A DNA stretch of 64,000 nucleotides from Schistosoma mansoni. Taxonomy: Eukaryota > Platyhelminthes > Trematoda > Strigeidida > Schistosomatidae. The stretch lies in assembly GCF_000237925.1 (NCBI RefSeq), contig NC_031498.1, forward strand, positions 5,748,152 through 5,812,151, read 5' to 3'. The position numbers and the translations under genes were made by a program. Shown in pieces: positions 37,346 to 50,600 of the stretch; the first letter of the stretch is position 1, and each line of letters starts with the position of its first letter. The notes under the pieces were generated by a model that did not search any database, was not told the DNA's origin, and saw only the letters and a program-made list of their open reading frames with translations.

Positions 37346-38317
37346 GATTAATTCGTCCTTATCGAATTATTAACTAAAAGTACAAATAACATATTATAAT
37401 CTTGAAGCATTGTTTATGACTACAGCTCAAAGTTTGTTAACAATTACTCTCTGTATATTTATGATAGATGTTAATGCTTATCAGTTAAACGATGTCTACA
37501 AAACATATCTGACATTTCTAAGATATAATGACAAATTGACAAAAAAATCCCTCATTTTAGTTATAATTATTCAATATCACAAATGATATTTTGTACAGAA
37601 CAATGTTTGATTGATTACACAATGAAAAATTGTAGCCAGAAGGAAATTCTCTACAAGTTAATTGTAACCTAATGACTATTAACCAACAACAAAAAATAGA
37701 AGAAAAAAAAGTAGTTAAGGAAAACTGAGAAGATTTTAATAAAATAACCAAAAAAAGAAAGAGTGAGTTTTTGTCTGATTCAGAAAAATCAAGATTTTAT
37801 TTCATAATTGATGCCGGTTGATTAACTTTGATTTTTCTCAAGAGATTTGATGCTTGAAGATAATTTTACTCTTCAAATAATAGTAATTTAAATCCTTTTC
37901 TGACAGTTTAAATTTGTGGAAAGTGCTTTATTATGATTTTTTTTCTAAAAAAATATGACGTGGTTTAATCTTGTAAAATTGTAATTCATTAGGAAAAAAA
38001 CAAAAAAAAAGTAAACACTAACACCTATTCAACTTGAAAACAGATTTTTTTTTTATAAAAAAAACAAGTTTCTTGCTTGTTTCCTCGAATACAGAGATCA
38101 TATTGTTTAGTTGAGAATTTGTATGTTTGTTTGGACGATGTTAGTTAATATCACTATACAATGATAACAGTGTATTATTTTTAGTTACATTTAAGGATGA
38201 TCTTTTCCATTGGAGAAAAATTGAAGAATCTATTAGGTTAGTTCGAAGCAATTTTGTAATGTGGAAATATATATATATATATATCGATTGCTAAGATATC
38301 TATGAATATAAAGTTTT

Positions 38318-38492
38318 AGGTTCTGGGTACGAATCTCGCTAGGCTGGATCGTAGATGTGCACTGCTGAAGAGTCCTACGCTGGGATAAATCGGCCGTCCA
38401 TTGCTTTCAGGTTTTCCATGATGGTTTGGCTTCAATTGATTCATGAACTCAAACGTTAAAATTATTATAATATCCACAAAACACCTTCTGAT
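38318..38492 (+). repeat. Hammerhead SINE, 5'-truncated, worn
   Basis: From the B box (GGTTCTGGGTACGAATCTCG) to the ACACCTTCTGATA tail. The hammerhead is altered (CTGAAGA, GATAAATC). Confidence 0.75.
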
Positions 38493-38704
38493 ATAAAGTT
38501 TTAGATTAAGAGATTTCAGTGGCGAATAAACCATTTTTTGTTATAACAGTAAACATGTTTAAAAGAAAATATTTCTTAAATTGCTTACATTAAATAGCTC
38601 GGGAACTGTTTTAACATACATGTGAAATATAAGAGATCCGACAGATACGTTACTTAAGTAAAATTACTTTAATTTTTATTTATTTGATATATATTATGAT
38701 TATT

Positions 38705-38981
38705 AAGCAAAGATGGATAGTGGCTAGCAGTGGAATCCAGGACGCGCGTTTCGTCCTATTTGGGACTCGTCAGCTGGATGTACCTGCATCTCAGAGTTGA
38801 TGTTCACTCTGGGACTCGAACCCAGTACCCTCGCTTCAAACGCCATCGCGTTATCCACTCGGTCACTGAATCCTGATAGCCACTTGCTTGTGCACAGTAT
38901 GCACATATGCCAAGTAGAGACTGACCAGTTGCAGTCCTAACACATCGATGGGAAGATTCGAACAAACAATACTAAGTGAAG
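38705..38981 (-). repeat. Sm-alpha-type SINE with 13-bp target duplication
   Basis: 277 bp, minus strand, flanked by TATTATGATTATT on both sides (38692-38704 and 38982-38994). On its own strand it reads from CACTTAGTATTGTTTG, through a tRNA-like part (A-box-like ACCGAGTGGATAAC and B-box-like GGGTTCGAGTCCC), to the hammerhead and an end near CATCTTTGCTT. The clean duplication indicates target-primed insertion. Confidence 0.88.
38732..38780 (-). ncRNA. Schistosome hammerhead ribozyme (Sm-alpha type), intact
   Basis: Minus strand: CATCCAG, CTGACGA, GTCC/GGAC with loop CAAATA, GAAA, CGCGCG, TC, then CTGGATTCC. This is the well-studied schistosome hammerhead. Predicted cleavage lies between 38741 and 38740. 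It is in sense to the host intron. Confidence 0.92.
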
Positions 38982-39240
38982 TATTATGATTATTGTTATT
39001 GAAATAAAGAGTAAAGTAAGGTTTAGAAAACGATTGTACGTTTTGATAAAATGGATTGAGAAGTAACGTATTTATTTAGTGATTATTCTGCCATCCGGAT
39101 ATTTTACTAAATTGTCAGAAATTAGATAACTTACCGATTATACTGGATACAGAGAATTATGTTTATCTAATGAAATTATTTATTACCTGTAAGTTTTGAA
39201 ATTATATGCATTATATTTTGATTATATTTGTATTATATTA

Positions 39241-39588
39241 TGACTGGCTCCACGAGGTGTTTCCTAGAGTTCTAGTGACAAGGAGTGACCAGTGGAGTTC
39301 AACCTGGTCTGTTGTGAGATAGTAACTCATTGGAGACAATGGTGGATGTGTCACTCAATTTCGTGGATCGGTTGAAGTTAGACATTAACACCAGTGGATG
39401 CCAGCTCAGTGGTATAGTGGTTAAGCGCTCTCGCGCGAAACTGATAGGTCGTGGGTTTGAATCTCGCACGGCGGGATCGTGGATGCGTACTGCTGAGGAG
39501 TCTCACAATAGAACCAGATGGCCGTTTAGTGCTTTCAGGTTTTCCGTGATGGTCTAGCTTCAAATGATTCATGATCTCAACTATCAAA
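39241..39588 (+). repeat. Hammerhead SINE, full length
   Basis: Complete plus copy from TGACTGGCTCCACGAGGTG to the CTCAACTATCAAAAT tail. A-box-like AGCTCAGTGGTATAGTGG and B-box-like GGTCGTGGGTTTGAATC are good. The stem II strand and GAAA of the hammerhead are mutated (AGAACCAGAT), so it should not cleave. Confidence 0.82.
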
Positions 39589-40070
39589 ATTTTATTATTC
39601 AGTTTAAATGAAGAAAAGTTACAGAATTAAATCTTTCAAAACTGCAAAACTATTTGTTATCTTACCTGACTGGAGTTTTAGTATTTATCGACCTGACAGG
39701 ATAACAAAAACAGATATTTAAAAAGAGTTTAATCCATTGAAGAAAACAGGCTATTGAATAGCTAGCACGTATAGCAAACGGTTTTTGACAAAATCGTGAT
39801 CCTGTTATAATCAATGCTAAAATACATATAAATAAAAAAAGAAACACGATTGTATAAAGGTTAGTCATTGAATATTATCTTCACACTATTTTAAATAGAT
39901 GAAATAAGAAAATTTAATATTATAGATGGGAAAGTATAAACAAAATAGTATCTGTACCCGCTTTTTTCACATTTGTTTATGATCATGTGATTATGCTTAC
40001 ATATTATTACTAGAAAAGTTGTCTTTATACAAATACAAACTGAATCTGCTTTAAAACAAAAGTATCTTAT

Positions 40071-40226
40071 GAGCAAAGGTAGATAGTGGCTAGAAGTGGG
40101 ATTCAGGACGCGCGTTTCGTCCTATATATTGAGGCAGTCTACACAGGATGCACATATGCCAACAAGAGACTGATCAACTGCAGTCCTAAATAACAATGGA
40201 AAGATACAAGTAAACAATACCAAGTG
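40071..40226 (-). repeat. Sm-alpha-type SINE, internally deleted, with 13-bp target duplication
   Basis: 156 bp flanked by AAAAGTATCTTAT on both sides (40058-40070, 40227-40239). The tRNA-like part and the catalytic half of the hammerhead are gone; the cleavage-site half (GGACGAAACGCGCGTCCT on its strand) remains. Insertion with proper duplications shows a deleted RNA can still be copied, unless the deletion came later. Confidence 0.82.
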
Positions 40227-40748
40227 AAAAGTATCTTATAATCACTAAATTTCTAATTTACCCTGAATGAATTTCAAAAATTTTTATTAAATCGTAAATT
40301 ACTTGTATTGACTCTTCAGAACTTTCATTGATTGATATGTGTCAGTTTGTTTGATATTATCTAATGAACTGCTTCCTTTGTTAGCAAAAAATAAACAAGA
40401 TATAATGTGATTGTGGATTTTGATAAGGTAATCTGGTAATTACTTCCCTTTAACTATGATTTAATTTGCCATCAACAATAACAATATTTAAGCTTTCATG
40501 AAAAATATAGAGGGAATATAATGTACTCTCTCTAGTTACACAACTAAACAACAGTCGATAATAATGAACTTCATTTCTTCATTAAAGTTTTTAGTGGATA
40601 CTTTTCATTTTGAACATCCAGTTTCTTCAACTATTCTCATAAAATAAATTCCAAGTAAAATAAATAATCTAGTGTTCAGTAAAATCAGATATTACCTGAT
40701 TAACAGAAAATAATTTAAAATCTATTATTAAAACTCTGAAAGATATAT

Positions 40749-41016
40749 TGTGATGTGGGCCCCTTATATCGACATAAGTAGTATATATCGTGAGTAAGGA
40801 ATAGAATATCTGACAGCAGAAGATTGAGATCAAAAAGAGAAGAGCAGAAATAAAAAGCAATTGGTGTGGAAATCCAGGAACAATAAAGCCTGAGACAATT
40901 AAACAACATTTTGCAAATAGAGTATCAGAGTATGGTGTTTGTATTTTATCAAGCAACCTTGTAATTTGTGCTAAATATGTAGTTGGTTGTCCTCACCTGT
41001 GTTCTCATTCACAACA
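40749..41016 (+). repeat. Solo LTR, shorter subfamily
   Basis: 268 bp, TGTGATGTGG to TTCACAACA, flanked by ATAT on both sides. It has internal length differences from the 303-bp copies and is closest to the copy at 47.4 kb. No internal region is present. Confidence 0.75.
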
Positions 41017-41238
41017 ATATTACCATAGTAAAAAGTAAAATGATTAATTATGTTGTTAAAGTGAGCTGCTGAAATGAAATCCGGATTTTTCATTGTTGTG
41101 ACATAAACAAAAATAATCTGTTTATTTAACGATTCGACTGATTGCTCATAATATCAGATATATATTTTTTATAAACACGTTGAAGTTTTTAATTGATTCA
41201 TGCAACTAAAACTGTAATGGTCTAAAAGCATATCATTT

Positions 41239-41698
41239 TATTATAGCAATTATCCTACACCGAATTTCGATTATGGTTAATTTTGGTTAAGCCCTTTTAT
41301 TAACTTAACAGACCATTTTTTTGAACAGTAACAATTCACATATCTCTTTGTACTGTTATGATTACTTAAGCACGTGACAGACTATAGATAAAGTGTTGAT
41401 TGCTTAAATTTCACTCTATGAATCATCCTCCCCCCCCAGGTATATATGTACTCAAATCCTTTTGCTTTGCCCTTCTGTGATTTTACAATAAATTTGCCTA
41501 TGTAATTGCTCGTATATACATGCTCGTATATATATTCTCCGTTTCAAATTCGCTTGATGTTCTTAGAGCTTTGTGGTCAGAGCCATCCGCTAATAAATTG
41601 TAGTTGCCACTTCTCATTGCCTTCTGATTTCAAACACCGCCGAGGTTTATATGATAACGGTTATTTAGGTGATTGACTAACGAAGCAAAACCACTACA
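41239..41698 (+). repeat. 460-bp dispersed repeat, copy 2 (possible LTR-type)
   Basis: Partner of 16029-16493, clearly diverged. It ends CCACTACA at 41698. It contains a CCCCCCCC run (about 41431-41438) and an internal run of TATATA differences. No flanking duplication is visible. Confidence 0.6.
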
Positions 41699-43544
41699 TT
41701 CTGTACTACTTGAAAACTGATAAATCACAATTTATTATCATTAAGTACAGTCAAAAATGTCCTTTATTTTACCTTTAAAAGTGAGAGAAAATCAAATGTG
41801 TAAATATGAAACAAAATATTATCAAAGATTAATAGTTCATCAAATCTTATTGATTATTATAATTATAATTACTATTATTAAGTTCTCAATTCTATGTGTG
41901 ATAATCTGATCAAGTCATGCATTACCGGGTCACGAAATAAACGCATGAGGAAATCTATAGTGAATAAAAAGTAAATGATTATTTTAATTAAACATTCATC
42001 CAATAATTTCTCTCTTTGAAAATATGATTGTTTTTTTTCTACACTTGAAGTTCATTAGAGGGAAAAAACAGTAACTGGATAATAAATAATAAGTCAGCAA
42101 GTGTGATGAACCTAATAGGGAAAATATTCTTATTTTTATTACCTTTATCAATATAATTATGAAAGAGATAAATGATGACCAACAGTAGCCTTTTGTCTGT
42201 GTTTGAAGTCATTAACTGAATATATCTGTCTCAGTCTTAATCCACACAGTACTCAATAACTTTCCCTTCCAATGTTCATTACGTTATCCACTAAGCTACT
42301 GAGTCTAGACAGTCATTTAATCATGGAATGGACATGAACTTTTTAGATTTATGTGTAAATGTCATTTCATAGTTAAAATTGTTGACTAAAGTTGTGTTCA
42401 ACCACTAGTCACAGTTCACTTCTTCCATAAAACTTGCGACACAATGAATATGTCTTGAGAATCCGCTCAGTATACAAGTATGCTAACTAAAAAGACTAAA
42501 ATTCACTCACGAATATCAACAACGCGATAAAATAAACATTTACAAACTAAATTATCACTTGGTAATTTCTATCACTATATATATTGGTTGTTAAAAAACG
42601 TAATGTAATACAAAAAGACTTAAATTTGCTTCCGCTCAGTTATAAACTGTAAAACAAATGTTTACATGTTTTGTGAATGAATTATATTTAAAAAATTTGG
42701 AACTCTCTTACGATAGAAATTTTACTGCTCATGTCTATTTTCAAGGTTATTTGGCATAGTGTTAAATCCACTTCTCTCTTCATCAATTATCAACCTTGTT
42801 TTTAAGAAGCATGAATGTAAAACACTAAAGAGAGATGAATATTTTGGTAATGAATATATTTGATGTGTTAAAGTACCTACAGAAGCGGGTGAATACAGTA
42901 TGATTAATAAAAGTTTTTATAATAGCGTAGAAATTAATTAATGGTTAGATTGACAGAAGAGTTTATCGGTTACTACAGTAGTGACACTAGAATACTGTAT
43001 GATTTACAAGCAATTTAGATTCACCCATTTCTTTCCAACTCAATAAACTATTCGTTTTCTTCATAATGCTGTATCAACTTAAACTCCCACTTCATTCAAA
43101 TACACGTGCCTAATCTCAATATACACTTCTCTTTAATCTATTTATTTTTATAGATATCTTCAGGTGATTTCTTACATTTATGTAACATACAAAGGACTCA
43201 TAGAGATTATAAGTTATTCTTGGAATATGTTAAATATCAGTCACGTCAATACAATGACGTCTGATAACTCTTTTATTTCCTAAATATAATGTTGATATGA
43301 TTATATGTAGGCTAAACGATTCCGACTCATCATATGTATGTAATATTCACATTTAATTTTTTTTAGTAAAAAAGAAATCCTGTAAAGCCACAAATTAATT
43401 AGGACCTCTAAATATTTATGTAATATACCGATATTTTGTTAGTTTGTAAATTTGAGGCAAGGTATTTCCCTTATCACTAAAACAAAATTTTGTTGTTAAC
43501 AGATTATGAACACTATATCACAAACTGGTTGTTGTTATATACTT

Positions 43545-43700
43545 AGACCGTTGGATACTGGCCTTGTCGTTTGGAGGTTAACCTCTCACCTTCAGTCTTG
43601 AAAGTCCTGAGTTCAGTTTTCTGTCAGATTTTCAGTGAATACAGCTGAAGTGTCCCATAATAAAATGAAATAGTTATTTATAACAACTTTCTATCTTAAA
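43545..43700 (+). repeat. Hammerhead SINE remnant, old
   Basis: Recognisable through GTTGGATACTGGCCTTGTCG, a B-box-like CCTGAGTTCAG and GCTGAAGTGTCCCATAATAA. Strongly diverged. Confidence 0.55.
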
Positions 43701-44091
43701 TCGGATGTTGGTTTCGTTTAAAACTTATTACAAAAAATCAAAATAATCTTTCTCGAATTACTGAGGTCTAGCATTACCGTACAATGAAAGACAGAAATAT
43801 ACTTAACTAACTAAGTTAATTCGATAAGTAGTGAACGACGTCGGAAGTCATGTTCGTATAAATTGTCAAAGAAGATTTCATTTAATTTCAGTAAAAAATA
43901 AGAAACACTCGTCGATCTAGGAATAGAAATTTTCGATTTATAAACACTTGAAAAATAAAATTCTGGAGCCTCATAAATACCAAACGACTAGTAAAATTAT
44001 GTTGCTGGGGAAATAGTTTATCTGGAAAATTTGTCTGACAAGTGTTTATTTCAATTTCAGTTTGCCTATAGGATTGGACCAAAACATATTT

Positions 44092-44215
44092 TTGTCAGAA
44101 AGGGGATCTGTGGAGATTTAAGCTAGACCATGGAAAACCTGGAGTCACTAGACGACCGTTCTGGTCCTAGTATGGGACTCTTCAGCAGTGCTCATCCACG
44201 ATCTCTCAGTAGATA
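44092..44215 (-). repeat. Hammerhead SINE 3' end, minus
   Basis: Tail (AGAAAGGGGATCTGTGGAG), then the hammerhead region to GCTCATCCACGATC. The core is nearly complete, with CTGAAGA and a changed GAAA (CAGAAC). Confidence 0.7.
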
Positions 44216-45176
44216 ATTTCAGTGTCTTAGTAATAAAATAAAGTTTGATGAATAACATGGTGAGTCGATAACAGACTCCAATAATATTCTTAAGTAAAAT
44301 ACACATGATGACATTTTGTGGTCCAAGCATTTAATTTAATAACTCAACCAACATTTTGTGATCCTACCCTCCACCTTTACAGTTGAGATAAGAAGTAATA
44401 ACTACAAATAATGAAAATAAATCAATGTCATGGAACCGATATAACAGTATTCATAAAAATCATATTATTCCAAACTAGTAACGGGATATTCGACTAAACG
44501 TTTATGGAATCGGCAGTCAAATTTATTTAACTTATCTAAAAGCCCCAATATAACTATGTATCTAAAATTCTATAAAACACGGCGGCATAAGTATTGACAA
44601 ATACCTTGAGATTTGAACTTGACTTAAATTAAAGCTTCTGTATCGGTTTCTAGCTCTATCATAGAAATCCTATCTAGAATTACTTTAATCGACTTTATTT
44701 ATTATTATACTTTCAGTCGAGAATGTACAAACAAAATATTCCTTGTGAATTCTGAAGAAAAGTTAGTTTAATTAAATTTACTATTTTTAGGAAACAAATT
44801 AATTTTTTTATTTTTTTTTAATCATTCTAAGCAACTACTCAAACTATCCAATAATCATTGGTTTAAATTATTAGGGAATATTGTATATATCGTCTCATAA
44901 ATAATTAGATTCATTTTAGTAATACAATTTAAAATACAAAACCCTACAGGCAAAGTACAAAGACCAGAAGACAGAGCTAAAGAAAAATGTTAGGTAACGT
45001 AAACTAACTTCTCAGAATTACGTTGGATCCCAAATAGTTCAATCAAATGTGCTATTAAAGGAAGAATTTCAATCATTAAGGATTTACAACAATATTCATT
45101 TTTCTTGAAAATATCTTACAAGATAAAGTTGATTCACTCTCAGCTAACTAGATTCTCTCTCTTCATTTAATTCTAT

Positions 45177-45479
45177 TGTGGTGTGGGCTAATTATATCCA
45201 TGTAAGTAGTACATAATGTTGATCATACATAGAATGTATTTTGGCAAAAGATCAATAAGGAAAGAACAGGAATGAAGCGCAATCGGTATGAAAATGAATG
45301 AACAATGAAATCCGAGAAGATGGACTGATATTTGCAGAAGGAACAGTTAAGATTGAAACAATAGATTGTCATATTGCAAATTAACTGTTTACCTTATGGT
45401 TATCAGAATTTAGTGAGATAAACTGTAATTTCTATCTAAATACATTCGATTGTCCCCACTCGTGTTGTCGTTCACTACA
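45177..45479 (+). repeat. Solo LTR with 4-bp target duplication
   Basis: 303 bp, TGTGGTGTGG to TTCACTACA, with perfect CTAT flanks (45173-45176 and 45480-45483). It is the cleanest example in the window, so probably among the younger copies. TG/CA ends, 4-bp duplication and the size suit a Gypsy-type LTR such as schistosome Boudicca relatives; the family name is a guess. Confidence 0.87.
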
Positions 45480-46473
45480 CTATCACTATTATTTGTATTT
45501 CAGTCAGATAACGTATCATGTTTAATTATTTCACTAATCAAAATAAGTACATCATTTCAACTGAATGAAAATGTGTACATCTAGAACTATACATAGATAC
45601 TAAATCAATTGATTGATTTTATTATCAACAAACAAAAAAGAAAGAAGAACATCATAGTCCAGTAAAACACATTCATTGTTCATGATTAAACTTACAAAAT
45701 CAATTGATTAGTAGATTTCATTTATTAGAAAAAAAGAAGAAAAACAATTGTCCATCAGTTAGTTTGAGACAATTTACCCAAAAGATTCATTAACTTTCGT
45801 TATAGATGAAAAGATTTATTTTATTCATCATGACCAAAATTAAAGTTGATTATATATGTATACAAATATAAATGTCTAAACAGTAATTGCTAACTTATTG
45901 ATAATAGACAAATGAATAAGGTTTTTTATTGTATATTTCTTTCTGTAGATTCATCTTATGTTTAATTGAGTTTAAAAGTGAGTTAAATAAAAAAAAAATT
46001 AAATTGGACTATTCAAATGAATAGTCAATGAAGTTTATAAATTAAATATTGTATAAGGAGTTTTGATTGTTGAGTAAGTGAGAAGAAGTTAATACTTTTA
46101 TAGCAAATGTGTTTTATTGTTATTGAAGTTGAGGATTATTAGTTTCAAGATGTTCAAAATGATTTTATCAATGATAATTCCGTACTTATATTAATGAGAA
46201 CAAATTTACGAATGCCACGTTGAAAGTTAAGTTATGAATTACTTAGTTTTGATATTTTAAAGTCATAATCACATGAAGATTGAATACAGAATACACTGGA
46301 CCATATTTGTAATCCTACAAACGCCCTTTTTTGTTCAGGTCATCAAAAAATGTTATTCAAAATAATAATGGTTCATTACATCCAAGAACTTTCAACTATC
46401 AAGGTGATTCATAAAAATTCCGAACTTATTAATCTTATTTCCCAAAGTTCAATTTTAAGAATAAGTTCATCAT

Positions 46474-46650
46474 GGGGTTGTGGAGAAAGTCAAATTTTAT
46501 TGAAATCATGAACAGATCTAAGTTGGAACACTAATGTGATGTACCATGCTAGTATGAAACGGCCATCCGATGCTTCAAAATTTTCACTCATGGTCTAACT
46601 TAGATCAGTTGACGATTTCAATGAAATTTAATAATCTCCATAATCGCATG
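46474..46650. repeat. Short fold-back SINE, old
   Basis: The left arm (GGTTGTGGAGAAAG then TTGAAATCATGAACAGATCT) and the right arm (AGATCAGTTGACGATTTCAA then AATCTCCATAATC) are inverted copies of the family tail around a worn hammerhead remnant. Confidence 0.6.
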
Positions 46651-46664
46651 CGTGGGTTTATCAT

Positions 46665-47005
46665 GTGCTCACTAGTGACTAGCTTTGAGAGGAAATTCAC
46701 GGATTTCCAATGTGAAGCCCTGATCAATAGAGATAATCCACTTTGAGAGTAGAACAGTTACAATCTGAAGACATTAGATGAATGCACACTGTCTTCGGTT
46801 GATTTAGTTTAGACATGGACAACGTTGGATGATGCCTCAGTAATATGCAGATTAAGCATTCACGCACAAAACTGGGAATCTTGGGTTCGATTCCGACGTG
46901 TAGGGAGTCCGAAACCAATCAGAAATTCCAGTCAATTGCTTTCAGATTTTCAGTGGTGGTCTAATTTAGATGAGTGCATGATTTCAATGAAATTTAAACC
47001 AATAG
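46665..47005 (+). repeat. Hammerhead SINE, old, full length
   Basis: Traces of every part of the family from GTGACTAGCTTTGAGAGG through a B-box-like CTTGGGTTCGATTCC to GTGGTCTAATTTAGATGAG. The hammerhead is largely deleted. The 74- and 64-codon frames here are not genes. Confidence 0.6.
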
Positions 47006-47359
47006 ATTGTGATGCTGAAGGTCAAATGCAACCTACTTGTGTGAAATAATTATGATATATATGTTTAGACAGCTTAAGGCAATCCGATTAAATTGACAAA
47101 CGATTATTCTTGGACTAAAACTAGCTAGTATTTTGCCTGCTATATACACTCATTCCACTTTACATTTATTTTGAGTGATGTTAAAGAAAAGCTGCTCGTT
47201 ATATATATATATATATATATCACCTGGTTAGTAAGATCAGCAAAATAACAATAGTTAATTGAATTTTCAAGAAACAACCATATTTAACTACAGTTTCAAC
47301 GATGTTACATTCAAATGATCAAATCAGTTTTTGAGACGACCAAGGTTCTGAGCTTTTAT

Positions 47360-47624
47360 TGTAGTGCTAGTTAACACCAGTAAGTTCAACCGAAATACAG
47401 AATCACTTAGTAAAATCTGAGAACTATACAATAAACAATTCATTCGTAAGATGCCAATCAATCGTCTCAGACCCCATTGTTCCTTGGTTTCCATACCAAT
47501 CATTTTCTGTTCTCGTTCTCTTTTCTTCAATCTTCTTAACCTTATACTGCTAGGTAATTCATTTTCGATTGATGATACATACTACATATATTTGTCGACA
47601 TCAGTAGCACATACCACATTATAA
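47360..47624 (-). repeat. Solo LTR, old and shorter subfamily
   Basis: About 265 bp in minus orientation; on the plus strand it begins TGTAGTGCTAG and ends near CCACATTATA. It shares the AAGGAACAATGG-type interior with the copy at 40.7 kb. No clear flanking duplication remains. The 68-codon open frame inside it is not a gene. Confidence 0.6.
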
Positions 47625-50600
47625 CTAAAATCGCACATCACCTTTACATAAGTTGATATGCACAAGCTTATATCGTTTAATTTTATCGAACGAAAAGATC
47701 TTTGACCTTCAGAACAAATAAGTTATATTAATAGTCATATATTCAACTATAAATTCTTGATATCCCGTGTGGAAGATGTGTATTTCAAATAATACGTCTT
47801 CAAAAGTGTATCATTTTATTGTTAAAGCAATAGTTGATTGAAATTCTTTGAGCGATAAAACTTTCAACTAATCAGGCGAATAGATATTTAATTAACAATA
47901 AGTTTTTACTTGAACGCCTGTTACGTATTTGAAATAGAAATCTGTTTCTTTATTAGGCATGTCAAAGAAATCTAATATATTTTTATTCATGAATAAATAA
48001 TTACCGTATATTTCAGTTAGTTATTAGAGTATTCTTCTACACTCTCAGTACCTTGGTATTTAGTATTTACTTAGTTTTTTTAACGTATTATATATTACCC
48101 TTAATAGATATTATTTCCTTTGGACTGTACTTAAATTGAAGACAATACACCCATTTTGGTTACTATGGTTCTATATGTGATTGTATTTCCACATAATTCA
48201 AAACTTATCTATTTTCTTACCCTTAAATCCTTGTTGCTATTATTACTACATATAAAACTAATACTTACATTCTTGATTTTACTACACTTATTACTAACTC
48301 TACTACAACTGATGGCATCTTCAACTATTGTTAATATTATACGTGAGTATGTAGGCACTAATTAAACTAGACTAAAAAAGCATTAGTATTCCAGTATAAA
48401 TGTAAGTTAGTGAATTAGGCAAACTTTATTCTTCGTCAACTTGTATGATTTTTCTGGTTATTTTGACTTATTTCTTTACTTTAATTGTTCAACATATAAT
48501 GAATATATATTTCGCGCCTGACAGCTTTTAAAATTCATTATTAAGAGATTTAAAGAAACATACATAACAAATATGGCTTAATCATTTAAGTTCATTTTAA
48601 AGAAATTTAAAATAGTTTTCCTTTCAGTTTTGTGTAGTTTATCCATTGTAAATAATTTATCAGTAGTCTATCTGTTTTATGTCCAAAATTGAGTACAACA
48701 TACATTCCTTTCATTGAAAGGTAAACTATAAGAAGATTGTAGCTAACCACTGTCCATCTTTGTTTATAATGATAAACTATTTTAAAATTCCCTGTAATTA
48801 TAATAATTTGATAAATTTGTTCATTGGGTTGAATACAATCACAATATTACAACTAATGTAATAAAAAGGCTTTACTTATACTTTGACTGAGATAATTAAA
48901 TAGATATAACAAATGAGTTTGAGAGACTACCTGGATAATGTTAAGGATAAATAGTTGAAACATATTATAGTTATGTGACGTAACATGTCTCGTTTAAAAT
49001 ATTATCAAAATGTTGTTTTTAATAGACAGTAGAAATAAAGTGATAATCTTCAATCAACAAATGATGTAAACTTTTGGTAATGGGAAAGTATTCGTACGTT
49101 ATTATATATATCAAGCGATAAAATGTAATGTAAAAATGAGGTGATATGTTACGAGAAATCATGTTACGTGATAGCGTTTTTCTGATAAAACATCTAATAA
49201 ACCTTGAAAACATATTTAATTATATCTAATGAAATAGTAGGATGAATATATGCAACATGGAATACTGATGATCGAAATAACAGAATTAAAGAGATATGAT
49301 GCCAACAATCGTGAAAACATTTTTTTTCCATTTAATCAAACGAACGAAAGATTTTTTGATGCTATATATTCTATTCATCTGCCAATATTTGATCCTATAT
49401 TCTCATGAAAAACTACACCTTTTCAATACACTGGTACTTATTAACTAATCCTACAACATCTAGTCTTATTTCCTAGGTTAATTATTAAGTTTTTAATCTA
49501 TTTACTGATGACCAATATGTAGAATTTGTCACTTCTCGTTCCCTATGATCACTGAAGATTGGATTTCATGTAGCTTTACATTTCTAACCAACCAGGAAAA
49601 AACAGTAGAATTAAAAGTTTTACAATAAGTTCACACTCTTATGTTGCTGTTGTATATTGTATAAGAAACTGAAATTAATTGTATATTGGCTTAAAATGGA
49701 CGAAGAATATTCAGTTATGTTTTAATGTATTTATTTTGCACAAATCCTTAATCTTTAATCCGCTTATATTATTAGGTATATAATCAACTCAAAACTGGCG
49801 TAATAATGTACAAACGAGAAATGTTCATATACTGATAACTCTTTTCTGGTTTTAATCAGAAGATGTGATGGAATTATGGCTAATTGTGTAACATGTATAT
49901 ATCAGTCTCTTTAATAAACTTTGATAGAGCAAGAACAACTAGAAATGCAAAGTTAATAAGACAATAAAGATTTCAATCTAGACCATCATGCTTAAAGGAA
50001 ATTGAAACTAAATATTTTCAGCTTCTCATTCAGAAGTTTTACATGATATTCATCAGACAGATAAACTAAGAACTCCCACAATAAAATAAAGTTACACGTA
50101 ATTTCAACAACAAAAAGCTGTTTAATGATGTTCATATGTTGACTCTGTTAACTGTATCATTATGCCATTTACTATTTAAGGTATATTTTGTAAATTATTA
50201 TACTTATCCGCTGATAACAATTACTTATGCCAATGATTTATTTGCTCCAAACCCATTTAAATTTATCTTATCATAAAATGTTCCATTCATATTGAAATAC
50301 AGTGCTTCAAATATGTCGATCAAACATTTCTTGCTATAATAGTAGATTGTCCATCACATTTTAATTCAGCATTAGAATGAATTAGCACCATCAATTATCG
50401 GGATAAATGGAAAAAAATTATTATAACAAAAATAAGTAGATGAAACTATTTTATAATGAAAAAAGAACATACTTAAAAAACTGTTAATAATTATGTAGGT
50501 TCGTTAAAACGGAACCGGAAACGAATTTACAAACACAACAATAACTTGTATAGAAGTCTCCTTATGGAAATCGAATCAATCCATAAACAATTCGAAACAC

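Noticed and set aside
48156-48365. Hydrophobic 69-codon frame
   Set aside because: Leu/Ile-rich translation of T- and A-rich intron with no splice context or homology; likely chance.
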